From positions 558,001-622,000 of the forward strand of contig CANLVG010000001.1 in assembly GCA_947494565.1 (NCBI GenBank): DNA of 64,000 bases, written 5' to 3'. Shown here one piece after another: positions 17,498 through 26,681 of this stretch (position 1 is its first letter; every line of letters starts with the position of its first letter). A program made the position numbers and the translations under genes. Source of the stretch: an uncultured Flavobacteriaceae bacterium (GTDB taxonomy: Bacteria; Bacteroidota; Bacteroidia; Flavobacteriales; Flavobacteriaceae). The notes beneath the pieces were generated by a model. That model did no database searches. It was given only the letters and a program-made list of their open reading frames with translations, and was not told where the DNA came from.

Positions 17498-19249
17498 CTA
17501 AGATATAAAATCGAAATAACCAAGCAAAATTTTATCGTTCAAGATTCTGGGAGTAATAACCTCTAATAGGCTTGGCCCTGTTTTTTGCTGAAAAAAGCCC
17601 GGTAAAAAACTTAGCACTTCTTTCTCCGATTTCGCCACAAGGTGCGTAAAACCGTACATTTTGCATAAATGTGACACATCATAATTCTGAGTGGTCTCAA
17701 AATAACGTTCAAAATTTTCACTATCGTCTTTACCCGGTAGTATTCTAAAAATACCCCCGCCTCCATTATTGATAAGTATGATTTTAAAATCGGGCCTGAT
17801 ATATTCGTTCCACAAACCGTTGCTGTCGTATAGAAAACTGAGGTCACCTGTGATGAGCAAGGTCGGATCTTTATGATAGCGTGATGCACCCACCGCGGTA
17901 GATGTACTTCCATCGATCCCACTTGTTCCGCGGTTACAGAAAACCTTTACGCTAGTATCCAGATCAAAAAGCTGCATGTAGCGCACGGTAGAGCTATTGG
18001 CCAATTGCACTTGATACGCACTTGGAATATGGTTGCAAATGTGATAAAAGGCCAACATGTCGGAAAACGGAATCTGTTTCAAATACACTTCCCTCCGCTT
18101 CCGATAATCATCCCGGATGGAATTCCAATATGGAAAATAGGTGCTTGCCTTTGTTTTCGATTGTTCGAAAAAAGTCTGAAAAAAGCGATTTGGTGCCAGC
18201 TTGAAATGGCGCGTTAATGAAAAAAAAGTGTCATAGGCTTTCAGTTCATCCACATGCCAATGTTCTTTGGGTCGATACGCTCTCAGAAAAGCCTTTATCT
18301 TTTTGGAAACGATCAGCCCACCAAAAGTGAGCAGAATATCAGGGCGTAATTTATTGAACAGGGCTTCTTTCCTTGGCGATTTCTCAATTGGTGCGACGAT
18401 ACTATCGATACTTGGGAAAAAATTAGAATGATGCAAGTTTGAGGTCGATTCGGTCAATACAACTACCGAGGGGTCATTCCCTAAAAAATCCAAAAAACGT
18501 TGCTCAATGGCATTCGGGTGGTTCACCCCCACTAAAACCATCTTTCGTTCCGCCTTGTTCCAGAGATCGGTATAACGGTCAATGTCGGTTAAATCAATCG
18601 GATCCGATTCTGCATTGGCGATTTCGAACATCCCGTTCCGCTCGTCAACCACATCATACAACGGCTCTTCAAATGGGGCGTTGATATGTACCGGTAAACC
18701 GGTATTCAAAGCGGTATTCAAGCTTCTGTTCAATTCAGCATCATTATGGGCCTGTATGCTTTGCTGGGTCTCTTCCACTCCCCCTGCGTAAATGGACTCG
18801 CGCGCATAACGATAAATCCGGTCCGTGGCGTGAACCACATCTTGTTTTAGATTGGCCGAGTACCCGATATGCCTATGAAAAACGTCGTCTTGCCGTATGG
18901 TCTGGCCATCACCTACATCTATCTTATAACTCGGCCGATCGGCCGAAATGACCACTAGGGGTATATCGCTATAAAACGCCTCGGCAATTGCGGGATAGTA
19001 GTTTAATAACGCGCTGCCGGAAGTACAGACGACCGCAACCGGTTGTCGTAATTGCTGTGCAATGCCCAATGCAAAAAAAGCAGCACTCCGCTCATCCACG
19101 ATACTAAAACATTTGAAAAAAGGATCTTCGGTGAAACCAATGGTCAAAGGTGCATTTCTTGAACCCGGAGAGATTACAATGTTTTCAATGCCCTTGGCCT
19201 TGCAGTGACAAACTATGGCTTGCGCCAAGGGAATACTGGAATACTTCAT
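17498..19249 (-). CDS. menD: SEPHCHC synthase (2-oxoglutarate decarboxylase)
   Basis: The 583-residue thiamin-diphosphate enzyme has the N-terminal signature VISPGSRNAPLTIGF, the catalytic region ERSAAFFALGIAQ (Glu activating ThDP) and the ThDP/Mg site GDLSFLYDSNGLW with IILINNGGGGIF. It joins isochorismate and 2-oxoglutarate to give SEPHCHC, the first committed step of menaquinone synthesis. The ATG at 19249 (MKYSSIPLAQ) was chosen; a TTG 21 bases upstream is in frame but less likely. It follows the isochorismate synthase gene by about 50 bases, matching the reaction order. Confidence 0.94.
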   Translation of the reverse strand: MKYSSIPLAQAIVCHCKAKGIENIVISPGSRNAPLTIGFTEDPFFKCFSIVDERSAAFFALGIAQQLRQPVAVVCTSGSALLNYYPAIAEAFYSDIPLVVISADRPSYKIDVGDGQTIRQDDVFHRHIGYSANLKQDVVHATDRIYRYARESIYAGGVEETQQSIQAHNDAELNRSLNTALNTGLPVHINAPFEEPLYDVVDERNGMFEIANAESDPIDLTDIDRYTDLWNKAERKMVLVGVNHPNAIEQRFLDFLGNDPSVVVLTESTSNLHHSNFFPSIDSIVAPIEKSPRKEALFNKLRPDILLTFGGLIVSKKIKAFLRAYRPKEHWHVDELKAYDTFFSLTRHFKLAPNRFFQTFFEQSKTKASTYFPYWNSIRDDYRKRREVYLKQIPFSDMLAFYHICNHIPSAYQVQLANSSTVRYMQLFDLDTSVKVFCNRGTSGIDGSTSTAVGASRYHKDPTLLITGDLSFLYDSNGLWNEYIRPDFKIILINNGGGGIFRILPGKDDSENFERYFETTQNYDVSHLCKMYGFTHLVAKSEKEVLSFLPGFFQQKTGPSLLEVITPRILNDKILLGYFDFIS

Positions 19250-19300
19250 CAGCACAAAAATACGACGCAAACCGCTCTTTACCCAATGCTATCCGAAATA

Positions 19301-20410
19301 CTACTGTGGGGCCAACACTTGTAACATTGTATTGGTCTTGGCTATGGTTTCTTCCCATTCCAATTCCGCATTCGAGTCTTTGGTGATGCCTCCACCAACA
19401 TAGACGATGGCCTTGTCATCTTGAAGTTGCATACAACGCAGATTCACGAAAAAGATGGTTTGTTCCATAAATGATACATAGGCCCGGTTTTCCTGATTTC
19501 TTTTGCGACCGGAAGGCCTCTTTTCGATTCGCGTATTCAGCTCCCCTAAAAATCCAGTGTAGTATGATCGATCATAAGCTTCGTTTGCTGCTATGAACTT
19601 TTTACTTAGGGCCATGGGCATACCACAAACAGCAGGGGTGGGATGCAAGGCCTTGACAAGCGCGCCCAAATTTCCTTTTTCATATATAGCGACCAGTTTG
19701 GTTCTTAGGTGAAGCAGCGTTCCTGCTTGAATGGTTTCGCGCTCACCTATGTCGAGGTTAGTTACCTTAGCCTTTAAAACACTTGCGATATAGCGTGTCA
19801 CCAATTCTTGCTCTTCGAGTTCCTTCGCACCCCAATTAGCAGGTACGAGTGCATTATACTTTTGGGTGCCTGCCAATGACATGGTAGTCAATCTTTGATT
19901 TTCACTTTTCATGAGAATTTCCGGGGTCGCTCCGAGCCAAGTACCTACTTTAGGATGATACCAGAGATAGCAAAAGGCGTTCTGATACTGTTCTAGAAGC
20001 CTCTGAAACAACACTAAGGGTGATAAAGTACAAATCACCTCCACCTTTCTAGAGAGCACCACCTTCTCTAGTTCATCCTCTTTGATTTTCTCGATGGCAC
20101 GGTTGACCAAATCGATGTATGTGCTTTTTGAGGTCGTGTCGACCTCGAAGGACAAGCGCTCTTTTTCATCGGTTTCGACTACATCGAATCGGGCGGTCAG
20201 ACGCTGGTCGCTATGCAGCAACAGTGTCGGTCGGTCGTTATCAAAGGGCGCAAAGACGAAACCTGATGTCGTGAAATTCGTTAAATGGTGTACTGCATCA
20301 TCCTCTTGTAAAAGAGCCACTACCTGCTGCTCCTTAGGCATACGGTAGGCCGCAAAAGGTAAATTCTTTGCGTGATGGGCCTTTATTTCATCTAAAAACT
20401 CCCTGAACAT
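19301..20410 (-). CDS. menF: Isochorismate synthase
   Basis: The protein is a chorismate-binding enzyme of 369 residues. The C-terminal catalytic half shows KVVLSRK (lysine region), GATPEILMKSENQRLTTMSLAGT (the substrate/Mg site), KELEEQELV and VYVGGGIT near the end. It converts chorismate to isochorismate, the substrate of MenD. An anthranilate or aminodeoxychorismate synthase role is less likely because menD follows directly. Its start abuts the stop of the upstream thioesterase gene with no spacer, so the two are tightly coupled. It is cytoplasmic. Confidence 0.9.
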   Translation of the reverse strand: MFREFLDEIKAHHAKNLPFAAYRMPKEQQVVALLQEDDAVHHLTNFTTSGFVFAPFDNDRPTLLLHSDQRLTARFDVVETDEKERLSFEVDTTSKSTYIDLVNRAIEKIKEDELEKVVLSRKVEVICTLSPLVLFQRLLEQYQNAFCYLWYHPKVGTWLGATPEILMKSENQRLTTMSLAGTQKYNALVPANWGAKELEEQELVTRYIASVLKAKVTNLDIGERETIQAGTLLHLRTKLVAIYEKGNLGALVKALHPTPAVCGMPMALSKKFIAANEAYDRSYYTGFLGELNTRIEKRPSGRKRNQENRAYVSFMEQTIFFVNLRCMQLQDDKAIVYVGGGITKDSNAELEWEETIAKTNTMLQVLAPQ

Positions 20411-20833
20411 TTATTTTCTTGGCAAGGCAATAGTGGTCAATTTACAAATCGAGATCAAGTCTCCGTCGGCATTGGTAATCTTAATATCCCACAACTGTGT
20501 GGTTCGCCCTTTATGAACTATCGTGGCACGGGCGAAAACCTCTCCATCGCGAACACTCTTTACATGGTTCGCCGAAATCTCAATTCCCCTGACGAACATC
20601 TTTTGGGCATCCAAAAATATATAGGAAGCAGTGCTGCCAACGCTTTCGGCCAACGCGACCATAGCGCCCCCGTGCAAAACGCCATCGGGCTGATGAACCG
20701 ACGGGTTTACCGGCATTTTTCCTACCAAAAAATTTTCTCCGACGTCTATATACTCTATCTGCAAGGTTTCCATCATCGTATTCTTCGAGGAGGCATTGCA
20801 GACCTTCAATATTTTCTCCTTGTATTCGTCCAT
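20411..20833 (-). CDS. Hotdog-fold thioesterase, probable DHNA-CoA thioesterase
   Basis: The 140-residue single hotdog-domain protein of the PaaI/MenI type carries the signature VHQPDGVLHGGAMVALAESVG, in which the helix-borne E and the HGG turn form the active site. It leads the run thioesterase-menF-menD, so hydrolysis of DHNA-CoA (the MenI step) is the natural guess. PaaI-type thioesterases are broad, so the substrate is inference from context. The gene is divergent from the esterase at 20904. Its stop codon touches the menF start. Confidence 0.82.
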   Translation of the reverse strand: MDEYKEKILKVCNASSKNTMMETLQIEYIDVGENFLVGKMPVNPSVHQPDGVLHGGAMVALAESVGSTASYIFLDAQKMFVRGIEISANHVKSVRDGEVFARATIVHKGRTTQLWDIKITNADGDLISICKLTTIALPRK

Positions 20834-20890
20834 GGAACTTTTTTTGTAAAATTACGGATTACCGAATCAAAAAAAGACTTTCCTTTATGG

Positions 20891-20898
20891 TAGTTTTG
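20891..20898 (+). promoter_or_regulatory. -7 element TAGTTTTG for the esterase-acetyltransferase pair
   Basis: TAGTTTTG fits the Bacteroidota -7 consensus and ends 5 bases before the ATG at 20904, implying a leaderless or nearly leaderless message. A -33 TTG at proper spacing is not seen. Confidence 0.45.
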
Positions 20899-20903
20899 AA
20901 TAT

Positions 20904-21548
20904 ATGGGCAGACAAGAAAAACAAGTGGGTTACCAAACCACGAATACCTATGAAACCCTTAATGAGGTAACAGGGAAAACCAAAAATGTTTGGATCGTAC
21001 TTCATGGCATCGGCTATTTGAGTAAATACTTTCTACGCTATTTTGAAGATTTGAATCCTGAGGAAAATTACGTTATTGCTCCTCAGGCTCCCTCAAAATA
21101 CTATTTGAAAAACGAGTATAAACATGTCGGCGCCAGTTGGCTGACCAAAGAGCGGACGGAACTCGAGGTTCAAAACGTAGTTGCTTATCTGAATGCCGTA
21201 TACCAGGCCGAAAACATCCCCGAGCATTGCCAATTATATATTTTGGGGTTCTCGCAAGGGGTTTCCATCGCGACGCGGTGGGTGGCCCGCGAGCAAATCA
21301 AATGTCGCTCGTTGATTTTGTATGCAGGGGGAATTCCCAATGAACTCACCCCTGATGATTTTTCATTTTTAGAGACCAACAACACTTCGGTTTCTATCCT
21401 CGTGGGAAATCGGGATGAATATCTCAATGCCGAACGCCTGCAACAAGAATCCATAAAAATGGAGAAGCTCTTTAAGGGGCGCGCCAAACAGATTATCTTT
21501 GAGGGCGGTCATGAACTAAAAAAAGAACTGATACATCAACTCATCTAA
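20904..21548 (+). CDS. Alpha/beta hydrolase (phospholipase/carboxylesterase-like)
   Basis: The 214-residue cytoplasmic protein has an alpha/beta hydrolase fold with the oxyanion region VLHGIGYLSKYF, the nucleophile elbow GFSQG (Ser about 117), an acid in VGNRDEYLNAE and the catalytic His in EGGHELKKEL. The spacing and length fit the YpfH/carboxylesterase-phospholipase family that cleaves short acyl or thioesters. The acetyltransferase gene follows with no spacer and is surely cotranscribed. A near-consensus -7 element lies just before the start. The substrate is unknown. Confidence 0.85.
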   Translation: MGRQEKQVGYQTTNTYETLNEVTGKTKNVWIVLHGIGYLSKYFLRYFEDLNPEENYVIAPQAPSKYYLKNEYKHVGASWLTKERTELEVQNVVAYLNAVYQAENIPEHCQLYILGFSQGVSIATRWVAREQIKCRSLILYAGGIPNELTPDDFSFLETNNTSVSILVGNRDEYLNAERLQQESIKMEKLFKGRAKQIIFEGGHELKKELIHQLI

Positions 21549-22124
21549 ATGAAACCGTTTCCGAATCTAGTTACCGACAGACTCTTTCTGAATCAAATAA
21601 AGACCACCGATATTCCTTTGATCGTCGCTTATGCGGGAAATATTAAAATTATACAGAATACCCGAACGATGCCTTTCCCTTATTTTGAGGAAGATGCCAT
21701 TGCCTGGATAAATATGGCCAATCAGGGTTTTAAGGCCAAAGACAATTACATATTCGCCATACGTTCCAAAACGGACGAATCGTTTATGGGCGGAATCGGG
21801 CTGACTTTGGATGTGTCGCAAAACCGGGCAGAGTTGGGGTATTGGTTGGCCGAGAAATTTTGGGGCGCAGGCTTTACAACTGAAGCGGTAAAGGCCATAT
21901 TGCAGTTTGGTTTTGAACAGCTGAAGCTCAATAAGATCATCGCGGTCTATCTGACCACCAATGTTGCTTCAGGAAAGGTTATGATAAAAAACAATATGAT
22001 CAAGGAAGCGGAATTAAAAGACCACGATTTAAAAAGAGGAAGCACTCTTGAGCAACCCGAATATGTTTCCTTGATCCAATACCGCATACTCAAAGACGAA
22101 TACGAAAAAATAAAAAATACGTAG
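21549..22124 (+). CDS. GNAT-family N-acetyltransferase (RimJ/RimL-like)
   Basis: The 191-residue GNAT protein begins TDRLFLNQIKTTDIPLIVAY, typical of the RimJ/RimL group. It has a strand pair FAIRSKTDESFMGGIGLTL, the acetyl-CoA motif AEKFWGAGFTTEAVKAIL (a variant of Q/RxxGxG/A) and NVASGKVMIKNNM at the end. These enzymes acetylate N-termini or small amines with acetyl-CoA. It follows the esterase gene immediately (the stop of one touches the start of the next). The acceptor is not predictable from sequence. Confidence 0.88.
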   Translation: MKPFPNLVTDRLFLNQIKTTDIPLIVAYAGNIKIIQNTRTMPFPYFEEDAIAWINMANQGFKAKDNYIFAIRSKTDESFMGGIGLTLDVSQNRAELGYWLAEKFWGAGFTTEAVKAILQFGFEQLKLNKIIAVYLTTNVASGKVMIKNNMIKEAELKDHDLKRGSTLEQPEYVSLIQYRILKDEYEKIKNT

Positions 22125-22225
22125 TCAATTTGGCCTGACCTCTTCGCTGCTGTAGCAAACGAAGGTTAAAGTTGAATACAGACCGTCTTTCGCTACGCAT
22201 CGCATTCGATGCTTCTTGATTAGGA

Positions 22226-23146
22226 CTATTTTTTTTGCTCCTCTACAGCCACTTCGTGATATGTAATCCGACGGGTTTTATAGGTGTTATCGGGGGTAAT
22301 GATTTCTTTTATCCAATTTCCTGTAGGGTCCAGTTGGTAGACAAACTCTTTCTTTTCAGGTATACCCGAAGTCTCCGACTCTATGTTCAGTAGCATGCCC
22401 GAGGCATCGTACTCATATTTTTCGGTACGTTCTATAGTGAACTGCTTCACTTTGGTATTGTAACTGAAGCTTGTCTTTGAAGCCAGGGCGTTCCGTCCGT
22501 CAAAAACTTCTTCAGTAGCCAAGTAGGGTTGTCCGTCCAAAAACTGTTTGACCAATACCGTTTTAGAGATGATACTGTCATGGTCTTTTTTGAACGAAGT
22601 GCGAATCGATTTTTCTGGAACCCCATTGAGCGTGTATGTTTTGGTCAACTCTCCCTTCACCAGATCATATGAAATCAACGTCTCGTCAATCCCCTCGTTA
22701 TTCATCCTGATAATTCGACGCAGGGTATCATTCGTGTAGAAATATTCGTATTGATCTAAAAACTCCTTATCGTATGAGATGATTTTCTCGGTAATTTTCA
22801 GGTTTTCGGTCGAATCAATGGAATAGATATTCGCAATGGAAGAGGCCGGAACAAAAATCTTGTCACGGTAATTTTCAAGACGCTTTTCCATAAGCATTCC
22901 CTCAACATATGAATAATGGGTACTGTCATAATCATTGTCATTGTATCGGGTGACCGATTTCGTCAGTAATCCTTCCTCATTGAATTCATATTCCTCTTTC
23001 CCATATTTGGTGCTCACCAAACAAGACCTGACGGCCCCTTTTAGATCGAAATCTTCAACGGTAAAAATCCGAATCTCCTGTGCGTTCGACACCCCTGGCC
23101 GAAACAAGAAAGCGATAAGAAGTAAAACGATGTAGTTGTTCACCAT
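22226..23146 (-). CDS. Secreted protein with YD-like strand repeats, function unknown
   Basis: The 306-residue protein has a signal peptide (MVNNYIVLLLIAFLFRPGVSNAQ). The rest is a run of short beta-type repeats with the pattern Y-x-[YF]-[DN]-x-x-G-x-L, for example EEYEFNEEGLLTKSVTRYND and EKYEYDASGMLLNIESET, reminiscent of RHS/YD repeats but too few to build an RHS cocoon. No catalytic motif is visible. It is transcribed alone, convergent with the acetyltransferase gene. A small hairpin (GCATCG/CGATGC, 22198-22212) lies between them. It could be an envelope beta-solenoid of unknown purpose. Confidence 0.6.
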   Translation of the reverse strand: MVNNYIVLLLIAFLFRPGVSNAQEIRIFTVEDFDLKGAVRSCLVSTKYGKEEYEFNEEGLLTKSVTRYNDNDYDSTHYSYVEGMLMEKRLENYRDKIFVPASSIANIYSIDSTENLKITEKIISYDKEFLDQYEYFYTNDTLRRIIRMNNEGIDETLISYDLVKGELTKTYTLNGVPEKSIRTSFKKDHDSIISKTVLVKQFLDGQPYLATEEVFDGRNALASKTSFSYNTKVKQFTIERTEKYEYDASGMLLNIESETSGIPEKKEFVYQLDPTGNWIKEIITPDNTYKTRRITYHEVAVEEQKK

Positions 23147-23276
23147 GCTGCAAAATTACTTGATATTCTTTCAACTTAGAACAAAAGGAATGCCAAATCG
23201 GTGAACTACCGCAATCGCCTGAAGAGGTGCAAACTGTTTTATCGTCTTACGATCGATTTTAGAAGCCTCGATAAAG

Positions 23277-23308
23277 AAAAACCCGCTAAGCCATGGCTTG
23301 CGGGTTTT
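23277..23308 (-). terminator. Terminator downstream of dnaK
   Basis: AAAACCCGC, AAGCC, a 2-base turn, GGCTT and GCGGGTTTT fold into a long stem with one bulged base at 23287. It lies about 57 bases past the dnaK stop on its coding strand and ends in a T-run. Confidence 0.75.
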
Positions 23309-23364
23309 GAACTATTCTTGGTCACTTCTTTTATTCAAGTCACCCTTGGTCACCACCTATGGGA

Positions 23365-25266
23365 TTACTTGACTTCTTCAAAATCAACATCCTCAACATT
23401 ATCACCTTCGGCACCTGCATCGGCAGTTGCCTCGCTCTCAGGAGCTGGACCTCCTTGCGCTTCGGCCTGTGCTTTGTACATCTCTTCCGAGGCCAATTTC
23501 CATGCCTCGTTGATTTTCTCTAAAGCTGGAGTCACCACGGCCACATCTTTGCTCTCATACGCTTTCTTTAGTTCTTCCAAAGCATCTTCGACAGGTTTCT
23601 TCTTATCATCAGAAAGTTTATCACCGAATTCCTTTAACTGTTTTTCAGTCTGGAAAATCATGCTGTCGGCCTCGTTCAACTTATCAGCCGTTTCTCGGGC
23701 TTTTTTATCCGATTCCGCATTCGCTTCGGCATCCGCTTTCATTTTGGCGATTTCCTCTTCGGTTAGTCCTGAGGAGGCCTCGATCCGGATATCCTGCGTT
23801 TTGTTTGTCGCCTTATCCGTAGCGGAAACTTTGATGATTCCATTGGCATCGATATCGAAAGTCACCTCAATTTGAGGTGTTCCTCGCTGTGCAGGTGGAA
23901 TTTCGTCCAAATGGAAACGCCCAATGGTCTTATTGTCAGCCGCCATTTGACGCTCCCCTTGTAGTACATGAATCTCTACAGAGGGCTGATTATCGGCTGC
24001 CGTTGAAAATATCTGCGATTTCTTTGTTGGAATGGTCGTATTCGCATCGATCAGTTTAGTGAATACATTGCCCATGGTTTCGATACCCAAAGAAAGTGGT
24101 GTCACATCTAGTAACAATACATCCTTTACATCTCCGGTCAATACTCCACCTTGTATCGCAGCACCAACGGCTACTACTTCATCAGGATTCACCCCTTTTG
24201 AAGGTGCTTTTCCAAAGAACTTCTCCACGGCCTCTTGAACGGCCGGTATACGAGTAGACCCTCCTACCAATATAATCTCATCAATATCACTTTTTGACAA
24301 TCCTGCCGCTTTTAGCGCAGTCTGGCAAGGCTCAATCGTTCTTTTGACCAAATCTTCAATCAATTGCTCGAACTTAGCTCTAGTCAAGGTGCGCACCAAG
24401 TGCTTTGGGCCTGTGGCAGTAGCCGTTACATAAGGCAAATTAATTTCGGTCTGTGCGGAAGAAGACAACTCTATTTTTGCTTTTTCTGCCGCTTCACGAA
24501 GGCGTTGCAAAGCCATGGCATCGTCTCTAAGGTCGATACTTTCGTCTTTTTTGAATTCATCGGCCAACCAATCGATTATTTTTTGATCGACATCATCACC
24601 TCCCAAGTGCGTATCACCATCAGTAGATAATACTTCAAAAACTCCATCACCCAACTCTAGGATAGAAACATCATGTGTACCTCCCCCAAAGTCAAAGACA
24701 ACGATTTTTTGGTCCGTATCCTTTTTGTCCATACCGTACGCCAATGACGCAGCAGTAGGTTCATTGATAATTCGCTCAACGGTCAAACCTGCGATTTCCC
24801 CAGCCTCTTTAGTCGCCTGACGTTGTGCATCATTAAAGTAAGCCGGTACCGTGATTACCGCTCTTGAAACATCTTGGCCTAGATAATCTTCGGCCGTTTT
24901 CTTCATTTTCTGAAGAATCATTGCCGATAACTCTTGGGGGGTATATAGTCGACCATCAATATCTACTCGAGGGGTATCATTGTCTCCTTTGACTACTTTA
25001 TAGGGTACACGGTCGGCTTCTTTTTTAGACTCCGAAAACTTATTTCCCATAAAACGTTTGATCGAGTAAATGGTATTATGTGGATTAGTCACCGCCTGTC
25101 TTTTGGCCGGGTCACCCACTTTTATTTCACCACCTTCAACAAATGCGATTACGGAAGGGGTAGTCCGCTTACCTTCCGCATTAGGGATTACGACTGGCTC
25201 ATTACCTTCCATCACGGAAACGCACGAGTTCGTTGTACCTAAATCTATTCCTATTATTTTACTCAT
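23365..25266 (-). CDS. dnaK: Hsp70 chaperone DnaK
   Basis: The 633-residue Hsp70 is the standard length. The ATPase domain shows [41 protein letters not shown] and [13 protein letters not shown] (His where most bacteria have Phe, which is common in Bacteroidota). The linker region [15 protein letters not shown], the substrate domain and the acidic C-terminal tail ending DVDFEEVK follow. It is the cytoplasmic protein-folding chaperone that works with DnaJ and GrpE, neither of which is in the window. It is monocistronic: a terminator lies downstream, and an unusual sigma-54-like promoter with an upstream inverted repeat precedes it. Confidence 0.98.
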   Translation of the reverse strand: MSKIIGIDLGTTNSCVSVMEGNEPVVIPNAEGKRTTPSVIAFVEGGEIKVGDPAKRQAVTNPHNTIYSIKRFMGNKFSESKKEADRVPYKVVKGDNDTPRVDIDGRLYTPQELSAMILQKMKKTAEDYLGQDVSRAVITVPAYFNDAQRQATKEAGEIAGLTVERIINEPTAASLAYGMDKKDTDQKIVVFDFGGGTHDVSILELGDGVFEVLSTDGDTHLGGDDVDQKIIDWLADEFKKDESIDLRDDAMALQRLREAAEKAKIELSSSAQTEINLPYVTATATGPKHLVRTLTRAKFEQLIEDLVKRTIEPCQTALKAAGLSKSDIDEIILVGGSTRIPAVQEAVEKFFGKAPSKGVNPDEVVAVGAAIQGGVLTGDVKDVLLLDVTPLSLGIETMGNVFTKLIDANTTIPTKKSQIFSTAADNQPSVEIHVLQGERQMAADNKTIGRFHLDEIPPAQRGTPQIEVTFDIDANGIIKVSATDKATNKTQDIRIEASSGLTEEEIAKMKADAEANAESDKKARETADKLNEADSMIFQTEKQLKEFGDKLSDDKKKPVEDALEELKKAYESKDVAVVTPALEKINEAWKLASEEMYKAQAEAQGGPAPESEATADAGAEGDNVEDVDFEEVK

Positions 25267-25317
25267 TCTATATGTATTTATTAGTGCGTATTATTTTTAA
25301 GAATCGCTAAGGGAATG

Positions 25318-25333
25318 ACAAACAATATGCCAA
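25318..25333 (-). promoter_or_regulatory. Sigma-54-like -24/-12 promoter of dnaK
   Basis: The minus strand reads TTGGCATATTGTTTGT. TGGCAT, 5 bases, TTG matches the -24 (TGGCAC) and -12 (TTGC) boxes with correct spacing, though T replaces the final C of each box. It lies 52-67 bases upstream of the dnaK ATG. No good TAnnTTTG element is seen there. The match is suggestive only. Confidence 0.4.
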
Positions 25334-25344
25334 GGATATAAAAC

Positions 25345-25357
25345 TGACAGGTTGTCA
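25345..25357. promoter_or_regulatory. Inverted repeat TGACA-N3-TGTCA upstream of dnaK
   Basis: A 5-bp inverted repeat (TGACAGGTTGTCA) sits 12 bases upstream of the sigma-54-like box. Its place suits a regulator-binding site for heat-shock control. It is not CIRCE. The bound protein is unknown. Confidence 0.35.
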
Positions 25358-25441
25358 TTTTGTCGCCCTAGCACACCTCTGAAACGACAGTGGTACAAAT
25401 CGATTTATTTTCATACTTTACAAAAAACTAAAGGAATCAGC

Positions 25442-26602
25442 ATGGAATCGAACAGACGTAATTTTTTGACAAAAGGACTTTCTTCCGCTGCAGGTATTGC
25501 GGCAGCTTCCATATTACCTTTAGAACTGCTCGGTGGCCAGGGTACACTAACTGAACCAATCGTATTGCCCAAAGAAAAGCGTGCCGCACCCAAAGACAGC
25601 ATTCGATTCTCGGTCATCGGCATCAATCACGGACATATTTATGGTATGGTCAATTCATTGATCCAAGGTGGGGGCACCCTAGTTGCGGTCTATGCCAAAG
25701 AACCTGACCTGTTGCAGCAGTTTACGAAACGATACCCCGAGGTTCGGATTGCAAAAAGTGAAGCGGAAATTATCGAGGACAATAGCATACAACTCATCGC
25801 TAGTGCGGCGATACCCGTGGATCGAGCACCAATCGGTATACGGGCGATGAAAGCGGGAAAAGACTATATGGCCGACAAACCAGGAATTGTGACTTTTGAG
25901 CAATTCAATGAAGTCAAGAAAGTACAGAAAGAGACCGGGCGCATTTATTCCATTACGTACAGCGAACGTTTGGCCAATCCCGCTTCGGTAAAAGCCGGGG
26001 AGCTGGTCAAGGCTGGCGCCATTGGTAAGGTGGTACAACTTATTGGCCTTGGGCCTCATCGTATGCGGCCCGAAAGTCGTCCCGAATGGTTTTTCGAACC
26101 TGAAAAAGCCGGGGGCATACTTTGTGATATCGGTTCGCATCAGTGTGACCAGTTTTTATACTATACCGACTCGAAAGAAGCAGAGGTCAGTTTTGCGCAG
26201 ACCGCCAACTTCAATATACCGAACTATCCCGATTATCGTGATTTCGGTGATATGAGCGTACGTAGCAAACATGCGACCGGTTATATTCGAATCGATTGGT
26301 TTACTCCTGAAGGACTGGGTACCTGGGGCGATGGCAGAACCTTTATTTTGGGAACGGAAGGGTATATTGAAATGCGGAAGTACGTCGATATCGCTGGTCG
26401 TGAAGGTGGCAACCATCTTTTTTTAGTAAACCAGAAAGAAACCAAATACTTCGATTGCAAGAATGTACACATGCCCTATGGAGAACAATTGGTGAGCGAT
26501 GTGGTCCATCGCACGGAGACCGCAATGACTCAAGACCATTGTTTTTTGGCCACTGAATTGGCCTTAATGGGTCAAAAAATGGCTTTTCAGCTCAATACCT
26601 GA
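25442..26602 (+). CDS. Tat-exported Gfo/Idh/MocA-family oxidoreductase
   Basis: The 386-residue protein opens with a twin-arginine signal (SNRRNFLTKGLSSAAGIAAA). The NAD(P)-binding Rossmann fold follows (FSVIGINHGHIYGMV ... GGGTLVAVYAKE, then the EKP-like loop MADKPGIVTFEQ) and then the C-terminal alpha/beta domain with GGILCDIGSHQCDQFLYY, whose D and H are the usual active-site residues. Exported members of this family act on sugars or sugar derivatives, often with a tightly bound nucleotide. The ATG at 25442 was chosen because it starts the Tat signal. It is followed by sdaA with an 79-base gap. The substrate is unknown. Confidence 0.88.
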   Translation: MESNRRNFLTKGLSSAAGIAAASILPLELLGGQGTLTEPIVLPKEKRAAPKDSIRFSVIGINHGHIYGMVNSLIQGGGTLVAVYAKEPDLLQQFTKRYPEVRIAKSEAEIIEDNSIQLIASAAIPVDRAPIGIRAMKAGKDYMADKPGIVTFEQFNEVKKVQKETGRIYSITYSERLANPASVKAGELVKAGAIGKVVQLIGLGPHRMRPESRPEWFFEPEKAGGILCDIGSHQCDQFLYYTDSKEAEVSFAQTANFNIPNYPDYRDFGDMSVRSKHATGYIRIDWFTPEGLGTWGDGRTFILGTEGYIEMRKYVDIAGREGGNHLFLVNQKETKYFDCKNVHMPYGEQLVSDVVHRTETAMTQDHCFLATELALMGQKMAFQLNT

Positions 26603-26681
26603 GCTAACCCTTTTCGAAAAATTTCCATAGCAATACTCTAAGAATAAACTACCTTTACCCGCTATACAATCGAATACAAAT

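Noticed and set aside
22198-22212. GCATCG/CGATGC hairpin as terminator between two convergent genes
   Set aside because: The 6-bp stem is short and lacks a clear T-run, so it was not listed as a terminator.
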